Origin: Brachypalpus laphriformis
Taxonomy: Eukaryota; Arthropoda; Insecta; Diptera; Syrphidae
Length of the DNA: 64,000 nucleotides
Assembly (NCBI GenBank): GCA_945910035.1
Contig: OX246755.1
Coordinates: 104,454,095-104,518,094, forward strand
Direction of reading: 5' to 3'
The notes under the pieces were generated by a model. The model saw nothing but the letters and a program-made list of their open reading frames with translations, searched no databases and was not told the origin of the DNA. Shown here piece by piece: positions 11,545-23,033 of this stretch (position 1 is the first letter of the stretch; each line of letters begins with the position of its first letter). The position numbers and the translations under genes were made by a program.

Positions 11545-13165
11545 TTTAAGCGATATTGTGAACAAGCCATAACCGTTTAGAACGGTAAACAAAGAAGAGC
11601 TTACTTTGAGAGCTGGCGAAACATATGCAACGAAACTTCGAAACAACATAATGAGAGAGTCACCAACGAAGTCCTTTGATGTTCTTAGCCACAACAAAAA
11701 AAAGAAAAAGTCGATCTTCTTACAAACATGTTTTCTGGCAATTTAACCCTAGATCTCCTTTTCGCGCCAGATATCTTAGTATAATGCTAGATAGGAAACT
11801 AAATTGGAAACTTAACATACAGAAAAGAGTTCGAGAGGCTCATAATGCGCCCCTCATCTGTAAAAGCACTGCGGGGGAAAAATAGGGCCTGAAGCCTGCA
11901 ATGATGCACTGGCTGTACAGCATGATAGTCAGATCCATTCTTACGTATGGGGCTCTTGTGTGGTGGAAGGCAACGAATACGAACAAACATGCGGGATATG
12001 TTGACCATGGTACAAAGAAAAACCTGCATTACCATCACGGGTGCTCTACGTACAGCGCCTACGGCTGCACTCGAGATCTTTCTGCATATCTTACCACTAG
12101 ACCTACAAATCAAATTTCCAGCGGACAACAGCTTCGGATCACTAATGTTGGTCTATTCAAGACCAGTAATGTGGGACATAGCTCCATTTTTAAGGAATCA
12201 TTTCGCGATATCCCTGACGTAACGGACAATATCCTTGGCACATTAGACTTTGTCACATCATATGATGTAATGTATCCTGTTGCAGAGGATTGAAAAAGGA
12301 AGAAAGTATCTGTCCATAACGAGATTGCAATATGCACAGATGCTCCTAAGACCAGAGAGGGCACGGGGTCAGCTATATACTCGAGAGATATTAACCTACA
12401 AGTGGCCCTGAGACTTCCGGACACATGCAGTGTGTTCAAAGCAGAGGTTCCGGCTGTACTTAGCTGCGGAATTACTTGAGATAGGATCAATGTCCAACAA
12501 GAATATCGCCATCTTTATTGACAGTCAGGCTGCGCTAAATGCGCTATAATCTTGTGTCACTAAATCTGAGGTCGTTAGGAACTGCTGCACAATGCTTAAG
12601 GCATTATGTAGGCAGAACCGTGACAGATTATGTTGGGTACCTGAACAGTGGGATAAAGAAGACAACGAAAAGGCCGACGAGCTGGCCAAAAGAGGAGCAG
12701 AGCTCCCGCATAGGGACATAATCGGTAGCATTAAACCACCAAGGTGAGTGGCTAGGTGAATTTATTTGTGAAAGATCATCAGCATGGCTAATTTAAGATG
12801 GTCTAACTTAGATGGTCATAAGGTGTACAAGGCCGTGTGGCCTGTGTTAGACCAGGAAATCTGGGGAGATCATAAAACTAGAAAGATCAGGGTTAAGAAC
12901 AGCGCTAGGAATACTCTCTGGCCATTGTCTTCTAAGAAAGCATGCTATGAGACTAGGTTTATCAAATACGGATGTTTGCAGGTACTGCAATGACCTACAT
13001 GCCTCAGAGGATATAACACATATGTATACTCTGTGAATGCCAAGGCATTGCCAGGAAAAGGCTAAAATACCTTGGAAGATACTTCTTCGATAATCTAGAA
13101 GAGGTAAGCTCCCTGTACTACAATAATGATGATATTTTCAAATTCTGTAGGGAAATTAAGTGTGT
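11545..13165 (+). pseudogene. Decayed I/R1-like LINE: linker, RNase H and C-terminal finger
   Basis: Successive broken frames give KLNWKL..(Q)KRVREAH (about 11792-11845), a CITITGALRTAPTAALEIFL linker helix (12029-12090), an RNase H segment IAIFIDSQAALNAL (12507-12550), CWVPE...EKADELAKRGAELP (12634-12710), then a C-terminal region with CRYCNDLHASEDI and LGRYFFDNLEEVSSL (12976-13120). This is the expected domain order after the reverse transcriptase in an I/R1-type LINE. Dozens of stops and indels mark an old insertion. It meets an opposite-strand relic at about 13165. Confidence 0.75.
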
Positions 13166-13760
13166 GGGAGAATTGGTCTACAAACTGCTTTTGATCTAAC
13201 TTGCACGCTGTCTAGTGCTTTGATTGCCACTTGACTATCCACGAAGATAGTAATCTTGGAAGGGTTGAGTTTCTTTCTATAGATAGCCTGTGCTGCTCTT
13301 TCAATAGCGAAGCCTTCAGCTTCAAAGAAACTGCAGTCATTCGGTAGTTTGTATGAGTCGTCGATTTTGAGTGACTCGCAGAAAACTCCAAAACCAGTTC
13401 CTATATCAGTTTTAGAGCCGTCCATGTAAAACTGAATCACCTGTTCATTGGTTAATTTGTTGGAGTCCCACTCTTGTCTTTTAGGAATAAACGTGCAGTA
13501 ATTGTTATAGAAGTCTATGTAAGGTATGACATAGTCAGTTGTTCTATCTAGATCTGTTCTGTACCTGTGTAGTATAGAACCATGTCCATAGGAGGTTTGC
13601 TTCCACGCGCTCGATTGTTTTAGGCGAATTGCGCTATTGGCAGCGTGAGAATGTGTAGTATTACCGACTTGTATAATCAGCACATGAGCGAGCCTAGTGC
13701 CCATTGGAAATTTTCAGGGTAGCTAGGGATTTTCTAGCGCGTTCATTCTTTTTCCAATCG
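13166..13760 (-). pseudogene. RNase H-bearing LINE fragment
   Basis: One open frame (13186-13704) carries a linker ending SAWKQTSYGHGSIL, then an RNase H domain: first aspartate in FYMDGSKTDIGTGFGVF (about 13384-13434), catalytic glutamate in FFEAEGFAIERAAQ (13300-13330), and second aspartate in ITIFVDSQVAIKAL (13205-13250). It is truncated before the fourth catalytic position. The domain is better preserved than in neighbouring relics, so this insertion is younger. It points opposite to the LINE at 11545-13165. No target duplication was found. Confidence 0.8.
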
Positions 13761-15235
13761 AGCTTGCACGCTTTTATGTACATTATGTTAATTATAATAT
13801 GGCATTTTGAATGTCTTTCCTTATCAAATCTTCCCTCTATCGTCAAAATTGTAAACGCATTCCGGTGATTCATGAGACAGCATTTTAACCTTTTCAGCCA
13901 TATACCAAGGTCTAGTAATTAATGCAAATTTTCCGAATATTAAGGAAAATAAATTCATTTAATTTATGCGAATTTTCTGTGTCACATATGTATATGTGTG
14001 TAATCGAGCCAAAAAATCTAATACGCATAGAATAAATTTATCGGCGTCACATCACGTTATTGCGTCATTAACTTCGGATTGTAACATCGAACATCATTAA
14101 GTCATAAATAGAAGTGCTAGATGAATGGCTATGTCAGCTAAAATTAAAATGTATTTATCAATGCAGAGAGGCACTCCGGTTTCCTTTAATGTTTCATTTG
14201 TCTTTGTATATAGAATCGACAGGGGAAGCACCTGCACAGGTGACTATAACCCCGGTAAGCTATAGGTGATAGTTAGCCGTCTTTTGGTCATTTTATCACG
14301 ACTCATTGTTAAAATACTAAATTAGTAGACATGTATTTCAAACAATGCCAATGTCAATATTAAAGACTTATTAAGTAACCCACACGTATCGACAAAATAT
14401 GATATTAAGTACCACGCAACCATGAATGAAAGCAAATGATGTCATGTGGAGGATGAAATTGTTGTGAGTCTGCCATAAATATTTTGGTATCAGGGACGTA
14501 TTCGCAATTTGATTATTAAATCTTTTTGAAGGGTATTTACCAAAAATTGGCAAAATAATACCTCAGTGGGAGTTGGATTTTATTTAATGGCTGTCTTAAG
14601 GTCAAGTCCTCATAACACTTGCTGGTGCCTCTGCGGTGCGCTTTAGGCTGTTTTGTCACATTTTTGTTGTTGCCAACGACCTAACATTAAATAGATAGAC
14701 CTTCAGAAAAGCACCACTTAAATCAATGGAACGATTTAAGGTATGTTTAGGTATTTTGTCTAAAATTATGAAACATGTGTCATTCGTGTCATCGTAAAAA
14801 TTCAACTTTGAGGAAGTAATACAAATTGTATTGCTCATCCAAAAAAACCCGATTTTTTCTATTTTTTTATGCATGAAAATCAATAAACCAGTGACAATTA
14901 CACGACGTAAGTTTGAATAAAAGAGACTTATTTTAGACGCGGTGATTTGAAACCTAGATGATGTCACCTTATTCCAAGGATGGTGTCTGAACTAGTTGGG
15001 TTCAATTTTGCCTAGATGTGAGGAACATCCCAGCACATAGCCAACTCAAACTTCCGAAACACCCTGTATGAATAATTATCGGCATGACATTATAACGATA
15101 ATGAAAAGTCGATATATCGAATGATTGATATTCTTTTTTGCCTGTTTTTGGTCTCGATAAAATAAAATTGCCAAAATTTAAGGCGAGACTGATAGCCACA
15201 ACTTAGATAATTTAAAACTCACTTTCCTACTTAAG
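13761..15235. other. Intron sequence, nothing recognised
   Basis: No gene or repeat with support. Short frames at 14371-14967 and 15002-15199 show no recognisable domain. AACACCCTGTAT near 15059 resembles the end of some DNA transposons but has no partner that I can find. Confidence 0.4.
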
Positions 15236-15732
15236 AAACTTTTTTTTATCAAAAACTAGGGTACTGCTGTACCCTGGTCCCTCCAGATAAAGAAAAGAAC
15301 GCTTATTACAAGTTCCATGTATGATACTCAAGAGAACCGCAAAGGATCTCATAACGATCGAATCAAAAAGACATTATATGCATCTGAAAGAGCTTCCAGA
15401 AACACATTGGGATTCAAACCAAAAATGCTATACTTACTGTAAACTATGATGGTAAGATCCATTTTAATTTATGGATAGTGTGGCGGAAAAAGTTCGAGAA
15501 GAAATGCTATCTTTTCAGTGTTACAAAGACTCAACGAGCAGTCTGTTTGGGGGTGACGGGACATATGATATCCACACAAACGGCAGCTCTGGAAACGATA
15601 CTGAATCTTAAGCCACTAGTGATATACAGAATGTTCTATATACATAGGTGTGTCTGGACAGCGGACTATGAGTCTCGAAATACAAATTCAAGCCGGAGTT
15701 GTTGCAATAAAGGAAGCAGTGGAAATGGTTAA

Positions 15733-16243
15733 CCCTTTTGGTATTTTGTTTCCATATGGCAACATTGATACTTAAAGCGCGCATTTTCTCTGTTTTTTTT
15801 TTTTTTTTTCGATTTTGTCCTTTTCCCAACACCTTGCGGTATATGTTCAATTAGTTGAGCCAAAAAAATTGGTTGCTGTTTGCCGCCAGTATGCTTTTAG
15901 GTCTTGTGCAATAAAGGTCTGCTATTGTGTGAACATTTTTGGTAAGAAGGCAATTTTTATTTTTTATTTTGTATTTAGATGATCATCAAATACATTTGAG
16001 TTTTCGAATACAATTTGAAGACAATAAAAAAATGTTGCCTATAAGTTGAGTTATATCGAATTTTTCATTTATTTCGTTACCATTTCAGATAGTTGTTGCC
16101 ATATGGCAACGATCCCATAAACCACTTTAGAACCGATACTAAGCAAAGATTCTTTTTCAATGTTGTTACTAGCAGCCCCAGTAACAACAAAAAGGAAAAA
16201 ATATATGTTTTACCCTTACAACAAAAAAGACGTACCGAAAGGG
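15733..16243. mobile_element. piggyBac-like MITE (TTAA-flanked, 511 bp)
   Basis: The element is bounded by TTAA at 15729-15732 and 16244-16247. Its ends are inverted repeats CCCTTTTGGTA (left) and CCCTTTCGGTA (right, reverse complement), 10 of 11 identical. TTAA target sites with CCC-starting ends are the signature of the piggyBac superfamily. Subterminal copies of CCATATGGCAAC lie at 15752-15763 and within a perfect 16-bp palindrome, GTTGCCATATGGCAAC (16096-16111). No transposase is encoded, so it would need one in trans. Its removal restores the host LINE frame. Confidence 0.88.
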
Positions 16244-16627
16244 TTAAAGAGAAAAATATTCCAGGTAATATTATCAGTATCTACATATGCTGACAGTCAA
16301 GCAGACGTAAAGGCGTTACAATTAACATCGGTAAGTTACAAGCTCTTTAAACTGCGTAAAAAGAACCTAGACGAGATATCAGAACCTATCAGATAGTGAT
16401 CATATGTTGGGTACCGGGATACATGGACGTCTCAGGGAACGCAAAACCAGATAAACTTGCCAGAAGAGCACCAGGCATGAGCCCATCGCTGACCCTAATA
16501 GAGGCATTATACAAAAACAGAAGCCGAGAAAAGACATAGAATCCGCCAAGAAAGCTAGTTAACGATAGCGTCGATTAGATACATATGCTACAGCTATATT
16601 GATATGGCCGGTCTATAATGGGAATAT

Positions 16628-16734
16628 CTTCTTCTTCTTCTTCCTTTTTATCAGCGAGGCTATGATCCGAAAACAAGGGATCATAACCCTCCCACTTCAC
16701 CGCATTTCTACTGATCCGCCTGTGGGGTTCGCCT
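16628..16734 (-). mobile_element. 5'-truncated RTE fragment with 17-bp target duplication
   Basis: Inverted copy of the last ~107 bp of the RTE at 48760-52252, ending in an (AAG)n tail seen here as CTTCTTCTTCTTC. It is flanked by the direct repeat GTCTATAATGGGAATAT at 16611-16627 and 16735-16751. The exact repeat shows a clean target-primed insertion into the older RNase H LINE. Confidence 0.92.
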
Positions 16735-17049
16735 GTCTATAATGGGAATATATCTATTAAAACTTAGTCACAAGAATATCTGAATCCTGCAGGAAGGCTA
16801 GGTCTTCCTTACATGTACAATGATTACTTTAAAGGCTGGAGGGATAAAGAAAAAGTAGAATCTAATTACCACCTACTGTTTGACTGCCCTGCATTGGCCC
16901 TTTTTGGAGCAGGTTAAGCTACGAAACACTGAGCCAAACAAACTGCTGAGATTCATATATTTATCAGGATACGGGCACGATGCAGTCTAAGTGAAAAGCC
17001 TTTTGTGGAAAGTTGTGATCAATTTATTAGTCAAGGTCAGTAACGTTAG

Positions 17050-17960
17050 TAGTGATTTAAATAAGTGCGGTTCTTGGAAAGCTTTAAAAATGGATAAGAT
17101 TGTATATCGTGCGGTAATAAAATTCTTTATAAAGGGATTTAACCCAAAACAAATAAACGATGAGCTAGATTCTGTTTACAAAGAACCTTACAGACTGGTT
17201 TAAGCGCTTTCGTTGGAGACAGAAGTCTCTTGAAGAAAACTCTCGGTCAGGTGGACCATCAACTGCGGTCGCTGAAGAAAATTGTAAATTTGTGAGACAA
17301 GTTGCTCTGAGTAACCGAAGACTGAAAAGAAAGGATCCTACATCATCATCTTCGTATGTACAAGGTCAGTGCATGATGGGTGCTACGAACCCTTGGTCCA
17401 ATTAAAAAAAAAAGTGTACTTAGGTGGATTGTAACTGGAGACGAAACAATGGTTCTTAATTATGATCCGACAACAAAAAGGAATTGAATGGAATGGCGCC
17501 CCAAAAATGCAAGGGTATCAAAAAGAGTCAAAAAGGTAATGGCGACCACTTCTTGGGACCATGAAGGAGCCCTGGATGATAATGATTTATATTTAAGAGC
17601 GCAATACAGTGGTCACTGGTGAATACTAGTCTTCACTGCTGCATTAACTTCGGGCGGCTATAGTAGAAAAAAGTCGCCGAAAATGGCAAGGGGTGTACTT
17701 CTGGTAACTATTGCACAGGTCGCCATACGAAATTGATTCTCACAAATTGATCATCCACTTTAAGGCCCAAATTTAACCACTAGAAACTATTTTCAGCAAA
17801 TTGAAGTTTGACCTTCGAGGAAGCGGTGATGAAAAATTAACTGCGTTTCAGGTCATTTTGAAGACAAAACTTTGAAATACTTTTTCGATGGCTTAATTTC
17901 GATTAATTAATCGATTTAAAAAGTGTATTGAGCCAGGGAAAATACTACAATATATTGAAA
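17050..17960 (+). pseudogene. Mariner transposase relic
   Basis: Motifs in order: MDKIVYRAVIKFFIKGFNPK..I.DELDSVY (17091-17180, helix-turn-helix), WFKRFRW (17194-17214), SRSGGPSTAVAEENCKFVRQ (17241-17300), VTGDET..LNYDPTTKRN (17430-17482, first catalytic D), RPKNARVSKRVKKVMATTSW (17498-17560), LRAAIVEKSRRKWQG (17644-17692), and a C-terminal FEEAV region. The second and third aspartate regions have decayed. At least four frameshifts are needed to join these pieces. Terminal repeats are not recognised. It is a different mariner lineage from the elements at 9041 and 53574. Confidence 0.8.
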
Positions 17961-18186
17961 AATAAAAATATTCGTTTCATATCTGCTCTTTACTGCTCTT
18001 AGATTGGGAATACTTGGACATTTTTTTTTTTTAAGAGATGGGGTGACATTTCAGAAAATGACACATGAAGCACTGCGACTTAAAGAGATATGTTGTGCTA
18101 GTACTTAGACCTTACTACATTGGTTATACATAAACTTACGATCTTTTTTTGGCCGAAAAAAAAATAAAAATCCATTAAATTCGGCA

Positions 18187-18946
18187 ATTTCGCGGGATAC
18201 CGAAATGAAGAAAAAAACCATAATAAAAGGATATCAAATATAAAAAAATTTGTGTCGGAAATTCATATTTTATTCGTCAAAAATACTTATACGCTTATAC
18301 CAACCAATCAAGCAACATTGTTACAACTTCATTGTCATCGTCTTCAACGTCAATCGCACTCGCATTGGCATCACTTTTGGTGGAATATTTCTCTTTTTTA
18401 GCAATTTCGAGGAGTAAATCTGGCTTTGTTTTCAAAAAGTAGTAGAATTCTACGCATGAATATTGCAAATTGCATTTCACCGTGAGAATCACTTTCAATG
18501 TGTCGACTCTCGTGAACTTCTGCGTTGAAGATGCATTTTCCTTTCGGTTTCGACATTCTTTTTTCTTTAGATTAACGACACACTCATGCAAGACCGAATC
18601 CATTCGCTCTGTCATATGAAAATTTGACAGTTGCATAGCTTGAATGGCTATGAACCACACAATTGCTTCCGAACACTATGCTATTGACAGTACTGAAGGA
18701 AACTTAACGCAGAATTACAAATTTAGCATCCGATTGCTTCCGACTATTATATTATAATTCAGCCTTTACTCGTTCGCTGTGAACGTGTACAATATTCGCC
18801 TGCTGTCATCGTTCAGTCTAACAGTCTAATGTTCGCCACATATCAAATTCAAAATATTATATACGTTAGAAATTTTGTATAAAAAAAAGGATTTAGAAAA
18901 TGTTCGCGGGATAGGTTTTTGAGAGCTTAAAAAAAGGAGTATCCCG
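18187..18946. repeat. Inverted-repeat unit TTCGCGGGATAC ... GTATCCCGCGAA
   Basis: A 12-bp perfect inverted repeat brackets about 760 bp, with a third copy of the motif (TTCGCGGGATAGG) at 18903-18915 just inside the right end. The only open frame inside is the minus-strand 121-codon frame at 18295-18660. Size, ends and an enclosed frame would fit a short DNA transposon, but no target duplication is clear and the family is not recognised. Confidence 0.45.
18295..18660 (-). CDS. Hypothetical 121-codon frame, possible element-encoded remnant
   Basis: This open frame begins MWFIAIQAMQLSNFHMTERM, continues with a Lys/Arg-rich segment (NLKKKECRNRKENASSTQ), a middle part (FYYFLKTKPDLLLEIAKKEK) and an acidic tail (AIDVEDDDNEVVTMLLDWLV). 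Charged composition and the acidic end look protein-like rather than random. I recognise no family. It lies inside the inverted-repeat unit at 18187-18946, suggesting a piece of a transposon protein. No splice sites, promoter or upstream context support a host gene. Confidence 0.3.
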   Translation of the reverse strand: MWFIAIQAMQLSNFHMTERMDSVLHECVVNLKKKECRNRKENASSTQKFTRVDTLKVILTVKCNLQYSCVEFYYFLKTKPDLLLEIAKKEKYSTKSDANASAIDVEDDDNEVVTMLLDWLV

Positions 18947-19659
18947 CGAAAAAAGGATAGATAGCAACTTTAGTTATACAGTAAAATTCTCGAAAGATGA
19001 ACGAATAAAAAACAAGGCGTTCATCTTTTCGAAATGTTCATTTTTTTCGAGTATCAAATTTTGTATGAGAAAGAAGAACTAGTTAAGACTTTCAAAGTAT
19101 ACAAATATTAAATACAACAGCACAACAATTAATTTTTTTTAAATACAAGCAAACAAAAAAAATGTAAAAAATCAAAGTTATGAAAAAAAAATTATTCAGA
19201 GGTGTTCTTAAAATAAATGATCGTGGTTTGCCGCTCAGAGGAAAATTGCTTGATCATAACCTTCTCTCTTATATTTCTCAAGCTTTATATTGTGAAAACG
19301 TGGGCCTCACATTGCTCTGCAAATTTCAGCCAGATGTTGATGGCTGAAATGGTTTGTGCTGGTTTGACGACATCGACAACCGTGTTTTATACTGCACTGC
19401 TCTCTGAAAATGCAAGATCTTCAACATCTGAATGTAGGAAAACCAGATCTTCATTCCACTATATCATCATACGTTCACTGAATCTTTGATAGAAATTTTA
19501 ATATAGAGCAGGATTTGAATAAAAGTGGTTGGCTTCGGGAAAAATGTCTTCTAAATAAATCCACTTCACACTGAGATGTAAATAAATGGAGGAACCACAG
19601 AATGCAAAAGCAAGCAGAAAAGTATCGCTTTCATAACCAAATAGCGACCAGAAAGATCT

Positions 19660-20770
19660 ATTGTGCCAGTGTCCACCTTTTAGGACAGCAGTTCTTCTAC
19701 TCTCCTTGTGAAAGCTATAATTACGGCTGCGGAGGAGTTCCTTAAGTCTATTGGAGATATGATCTGATTAAGGAAAAAGCTTCTCCTAATTCTACACAGA
19801 TCTACACACTCACATAGTATGTGTTCTGCGGTTTCGTCTTCTTCTAGGGAGAGGCGGCAGGGGATATCCTCCGTAACTCTCATTTTATTAAGGTGGTAAA
19901 GTAATTGACAGTGACCGGTAAGGAAACTCACAATCCTTCTTATGACGTTTCTGCCATATTTTAGGACAACAACTGCCTTTTTTGGAAGAGTTGGACATCT
20001 CTTTTAGCTTGTCTGAGGCCTTGGGAGTTATTTCAGTGGGAGATGCACATGTTGCGTTCCCAACTATTTAGGGTCAGTTTAAAGGTAGAATCGGATATTC
20101 CGCAAAAAAGGTTCAGGTCCAGTGAACAACTCAGTGAACTTTTCTAGCTAGCAGGGGCTAAATTCCGCAAGTGTGAATTTTTTGCCTGTGTACACACTAA
20201 ACAAAAATCACATTCACACCACGCGTATACCAAAACAGTTTATGCGATTTCGCAACATGCTGTGAGTTTCAATGTGCTGAATGAATCATTTTTTGTCAGC
20301 CGAGTGAGCTGAATTCAGTTTGGTGTTTCATAATAACTGGTTTTTATTTGTCGTCCGCCCACTTTTTTTTTTTATTCACGACTACACCACCATATACTCA
20401 TAGCCGAAAACAGGGTGAATAAATTTCTTCAGTTGTGTATACAACTACTGTCAAAAAAAACTCACACGCTTGCGGAACCGGAGCAAGCTTGCGGAATTTA
20501 GCCCCAGGTCTGCAGTTTCGTTACCGTCAACGCCTACATGACCCGGTACCCACCACAATTATAGATTATTATGGTGGGCCAAGTTTTGTGAACTGTCGAA
20601 AAAGCTTAGAACTGATTTGAAACTGATCAAGTGTGAGATCAGTGCTTTAAGCGCCGTTTGGCTGTCGGTGAGTATGTGGATGCAGCTTTAATGCCTGAGT
20701 ACAAGTTTAAGTTAGCGTAAGTCTCAATAGCGTAAAGCTCGGCCTGGAAAACACTGGGACTCTTTCCAAG
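19660..20770 (-). pseudogene. RNase H LINE C-terminal part, split by a MITE
   Basis: On the minus strand, from right to left: FQAELYAIETYANLNL (about 20696-20745, RNase H glutamate helix) and an IHIL.DSQTALKAL-like segment (about 20640-20690); beyond the MITE, KLTLNSWERNMCISHWNNSQ (about 20020-20085), then the open frame 19680-19931 with LTGHCQLLYHLNKM and CRLSLEEDETAEHILCEC, the C-terminal finger, ending RRVEELLS. This is the standard end of an I/R1-type LINE. Confidence 0.75.
20155..20504. mobile_element. 350-bp MITE with 17-bp inverted ends
   Basis: Ends are GGGCTAAATTCCGCAAG on the left and its exact reverse complement on the right. CAG occurs on both sides (20152-20154, 20505-20507) as a possible 3-bp target duplication. 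A GTGTACAC / GTATACAC pair and T runs lie inside. No coding potential. It interrupts the minus-strand LINE at 19660-20770. The superfamily is undecided; a 3-bp duplication would suit Harbinger-like or CACTA-like elements. Confidence 0.75.
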
Positions 20771-20924
20771 ATAATTAATAACAAAGAAAGCAAAATGAGT
20801 TGCGAGTACTCGAAATTAATCCCGTTCATCTTTTGGAACACTGTAATGGTGAAGACATTTCGTCCATTTTTCTGGGTAGTTCATCTTATAGAACAGTTCA
20901 TCTTTTCGAGATTCTACTGTATTG

Positions 20925-22640
20925 GAACACTTTTAAAACTATTTGACGTAGGTATTGCACGCTTATGATGAAGGACACTAAGAAAAAAAAAACATTATGC
21001 TAACTACGGGTCTCATGGTATTCGACCTTCGTAGATATTATTATAGGTGTACTGAATCTCGTCATTATACACATATACTACAACATAATAGATAAAAAGA
21101 AAAAAACAAAACAAAAGCAAAATGTTCGCTACCACAAGCTAATGAAAAAAAGTAAACAAATATTTACTTGCTATTTGCGACGTCGCGTCTAACCAAAACT
21201 GAACTAGATCAAGTTTAAGGTAATACTTCAATATTCTGCACCTCCACTTATGTTTTTATTGACTTATGTGCGACATGAGCAATGGTCTTTCTACATTTTG
21301 TTGTTACCAAACTTCATAATCGATATCTGAGTACTGCTGATCGAAGCTCTTGGAATTAGATACTTGATTGATACGCTGTAATTTCTGTAGAAATATCTAT
21401 GCGTTAAATACTGCAGAGGCACCGATTAGGTGCAAATATGGGCATATATTTGAAAAGTCTACTTTCAATAGTCAGCGTTGCTGAACGAATGTCTTATTCA
21501 TTGATTAATGAATGAAATCATTATTGGTCTTGTGCACATGAGTAATGAACTTGATGATTTATTAATTCTCATGAATGTTATTGATTTTTCCTTTTTACGT
21601 ATATATTCAAATTGCACGCAAGGTTCCCATACTCGACCTAATAATTGTAATAGATGTAAATTAGAATGCAACTGGATAGGGAATGAATGATAAAGAGAAT
21701 TATTGTATTTGCATTTAAACATTTTATACCGGTGGGGTGCTTTCACATCTAACAACATCTTAAGGTAATTTGCATTACATGCGTAGATTGAAAAACTGCC
21801 ATCACTTCTTGTGCTAGAGCAACTGAATGTAAAGAATGATTATTTTTGGAGAATTATTCAAAGAACAAAACATTTTGTTCAGCGGCAGGACAGAACCTGC
21901 GATAGTTATGGTTCCATCCATCAACTATCTACCAACTCAGCTATCCCTGGATGTTTTCTACTCCAAAGTCATGTTAGTATTCTGCAGAAATGCAATAATG
22001 CGTAAAGCTAAGTTTACACCATTTTAAGTTAATTCTTTTGGACTCCCGATGCGAGTAATTGCGTGATACACTAAGCCTTTCAATCCCATCGATTGTGGGC
22101 ACATTGCTTCCAATTTGCTAACCCAAAATGTGTGGCGTCATTGTTATTTAAAATGGAGATTACGAAGCGTTGTAAACACCAGTCCTTATTTTTTTTTTAC
22201 TACATCTTTAATATAATATATGTGTGTACATTAGCTTCACTCTGCTTGCGCATCAAATATCAAATCAAAGATTGGAAGTGAATAAACTATTTGAAGGATT
22301 AAAAGCTATAATCCGCTGGGAACGATGCATATTATATACTATTATTTAACCTAGCCCTATACAAATGGAAGTGCCATTGTGCACTTAGAAATGCCCCTTG
22401 CATATATTCTTTCCGATTGTTTAGTTTTTATATACAGCACTATCGTGAATCTATTTTCCCCCGAAGTTTTTCACCAAATAAAAAATAGGCATACAAGTAT
22501 TTAAAAAAAGAGACCAAATTTCACAAAAAATAATTAGGCATCGTGAATTAGATATAGTGCATTCACGGCACATGTTTATTTCCGGGACATTTGTTTTGCT
22601 TTTTCGAAATACCTATTTTTTGTTCGCCGAAAAATTCCAT
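20925..22640. other. Intron sequence, nothing recognised
   Basis: AT-rich. Short frames at 21498-21758, 21811-22027 and 22093-22281 show no recognised domain and are not called. No inverted repeats or RNA genes noticed. Confidence 0.45.
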
Positions 22641-22649
22641 GCATAAATT

Positions 22650-23033
22650 TATTCAAGACTAGTTGACCCGACAGACACTGTCCTGTCCAAATTTAAAAAA
22701 AAATTTTGGGAAAAAGCCCTTTCAGTTTTTCCCGAATTTTCCAATTTTTCGGGGAGCTTTTCCAATTTGTTTTCCGTAAAAGCCTTACTCGGACTATTAC
22801 GAACATTTAAAAAACAAAAAATTAGCCAAATCGGTACAACTAAAAATAGGAAAAAATAGCAGAAAACTGTTTGGAAAATACGCCAGAAACGTTGGAAATT
22901 AGGCCAGACAAGTGTGGAAAAAGAGCCAGACAAGTGTGGAAAAAGAGCCAGAAAGTAAAATGGAAATAAGGCCAGAAAATTAATATATTCTGGCTTAATT
23001 TCCAAATTACTTTTGGAAAAAAGACCAGAAAAT
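22650..23033. repeat. Repeat region with GCCAGA/TGGAAA motif array
   Basis: The segment opens ACTAGTTGACCCGACAGACA, a string I associate with dispersed insect repeats (from memory). From about 22870 it is an array of GGCCAGA-type and TGGAAA-type motifs, including two exact tandem copies of the 22-mer that begins GCCAGACAAGTGTGGAAAAA (from 22903). Inverted versions (CTGGCTCTTTTTCC) recur at about 24086-24180. A 145-codon minus-strand frame here (22649-23086) is driven by the repeats and is not called a gene. Confidence 0.6.

Larger units (their letters stand above)
15240..17000 (+). pseudogene. Decayed RNase H LINE hosting two later insertions
   Basis: The LINE relic shows AVCLGVTGHM..TQTAALETIL linker motifs (15535-15605), an RNase H segment DSQADVKALQLTS (16291-16330), CWVPGYMDVSGNAKPDKLARRAPG (16402-16478), and a C-terminal region with FDCPALA (16880-16902). 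A TTAA-flanked MITE (15733-16243) splits it before RNase H: reading through with the MITE and one TTAA removed restores KEAVEMVKEKNIPGNIISIY. A 107-bp RTE fragment (16628-16734) with a 17-bp target duplication splits it further on. Remaining stops show the LINE itself was already old or has decayed since. Confidence 0.75.
18979..20919 (-). mobile_element. Pogo/Tigger-like DNA transposon carrying nested insertions
   Basis: Both ends start CAGTARAATYCTCGAAA-GATGAAC (left 18979-19002; right, inverted, about 20896-20919) and are flanked by TA (18977-18978, 20920-20921). CAGT ends with TA duplications are typical of the pogo group. Further GTTCATCTT motifs lie subterminally at both ends, as in other pogo elements. 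Minus-strand translation of 19217-19440 gives SDVEDLAFSESSAV, then ISAINIWLKFAEQCEAHVFTI and LRNIREKVM, resembling the C-terminal tail of Tigger/jerky-type transposases. Most of the transposase is missing or replaced by a LINE (19660-20770) and a MITE (20155-20504). Confidence 0.7.

Noticed and set aside
14224..14250. Paired E-box-like CACCTG/CAGGTG site
   Set aside because: Six-base matches are frequent in this much sequence and nothing nearby suggests a regulatory element.
15040..15080. AACACCCTGTAT as a DNA transposon end
   Set aside because: No inverted partner found within several kb.
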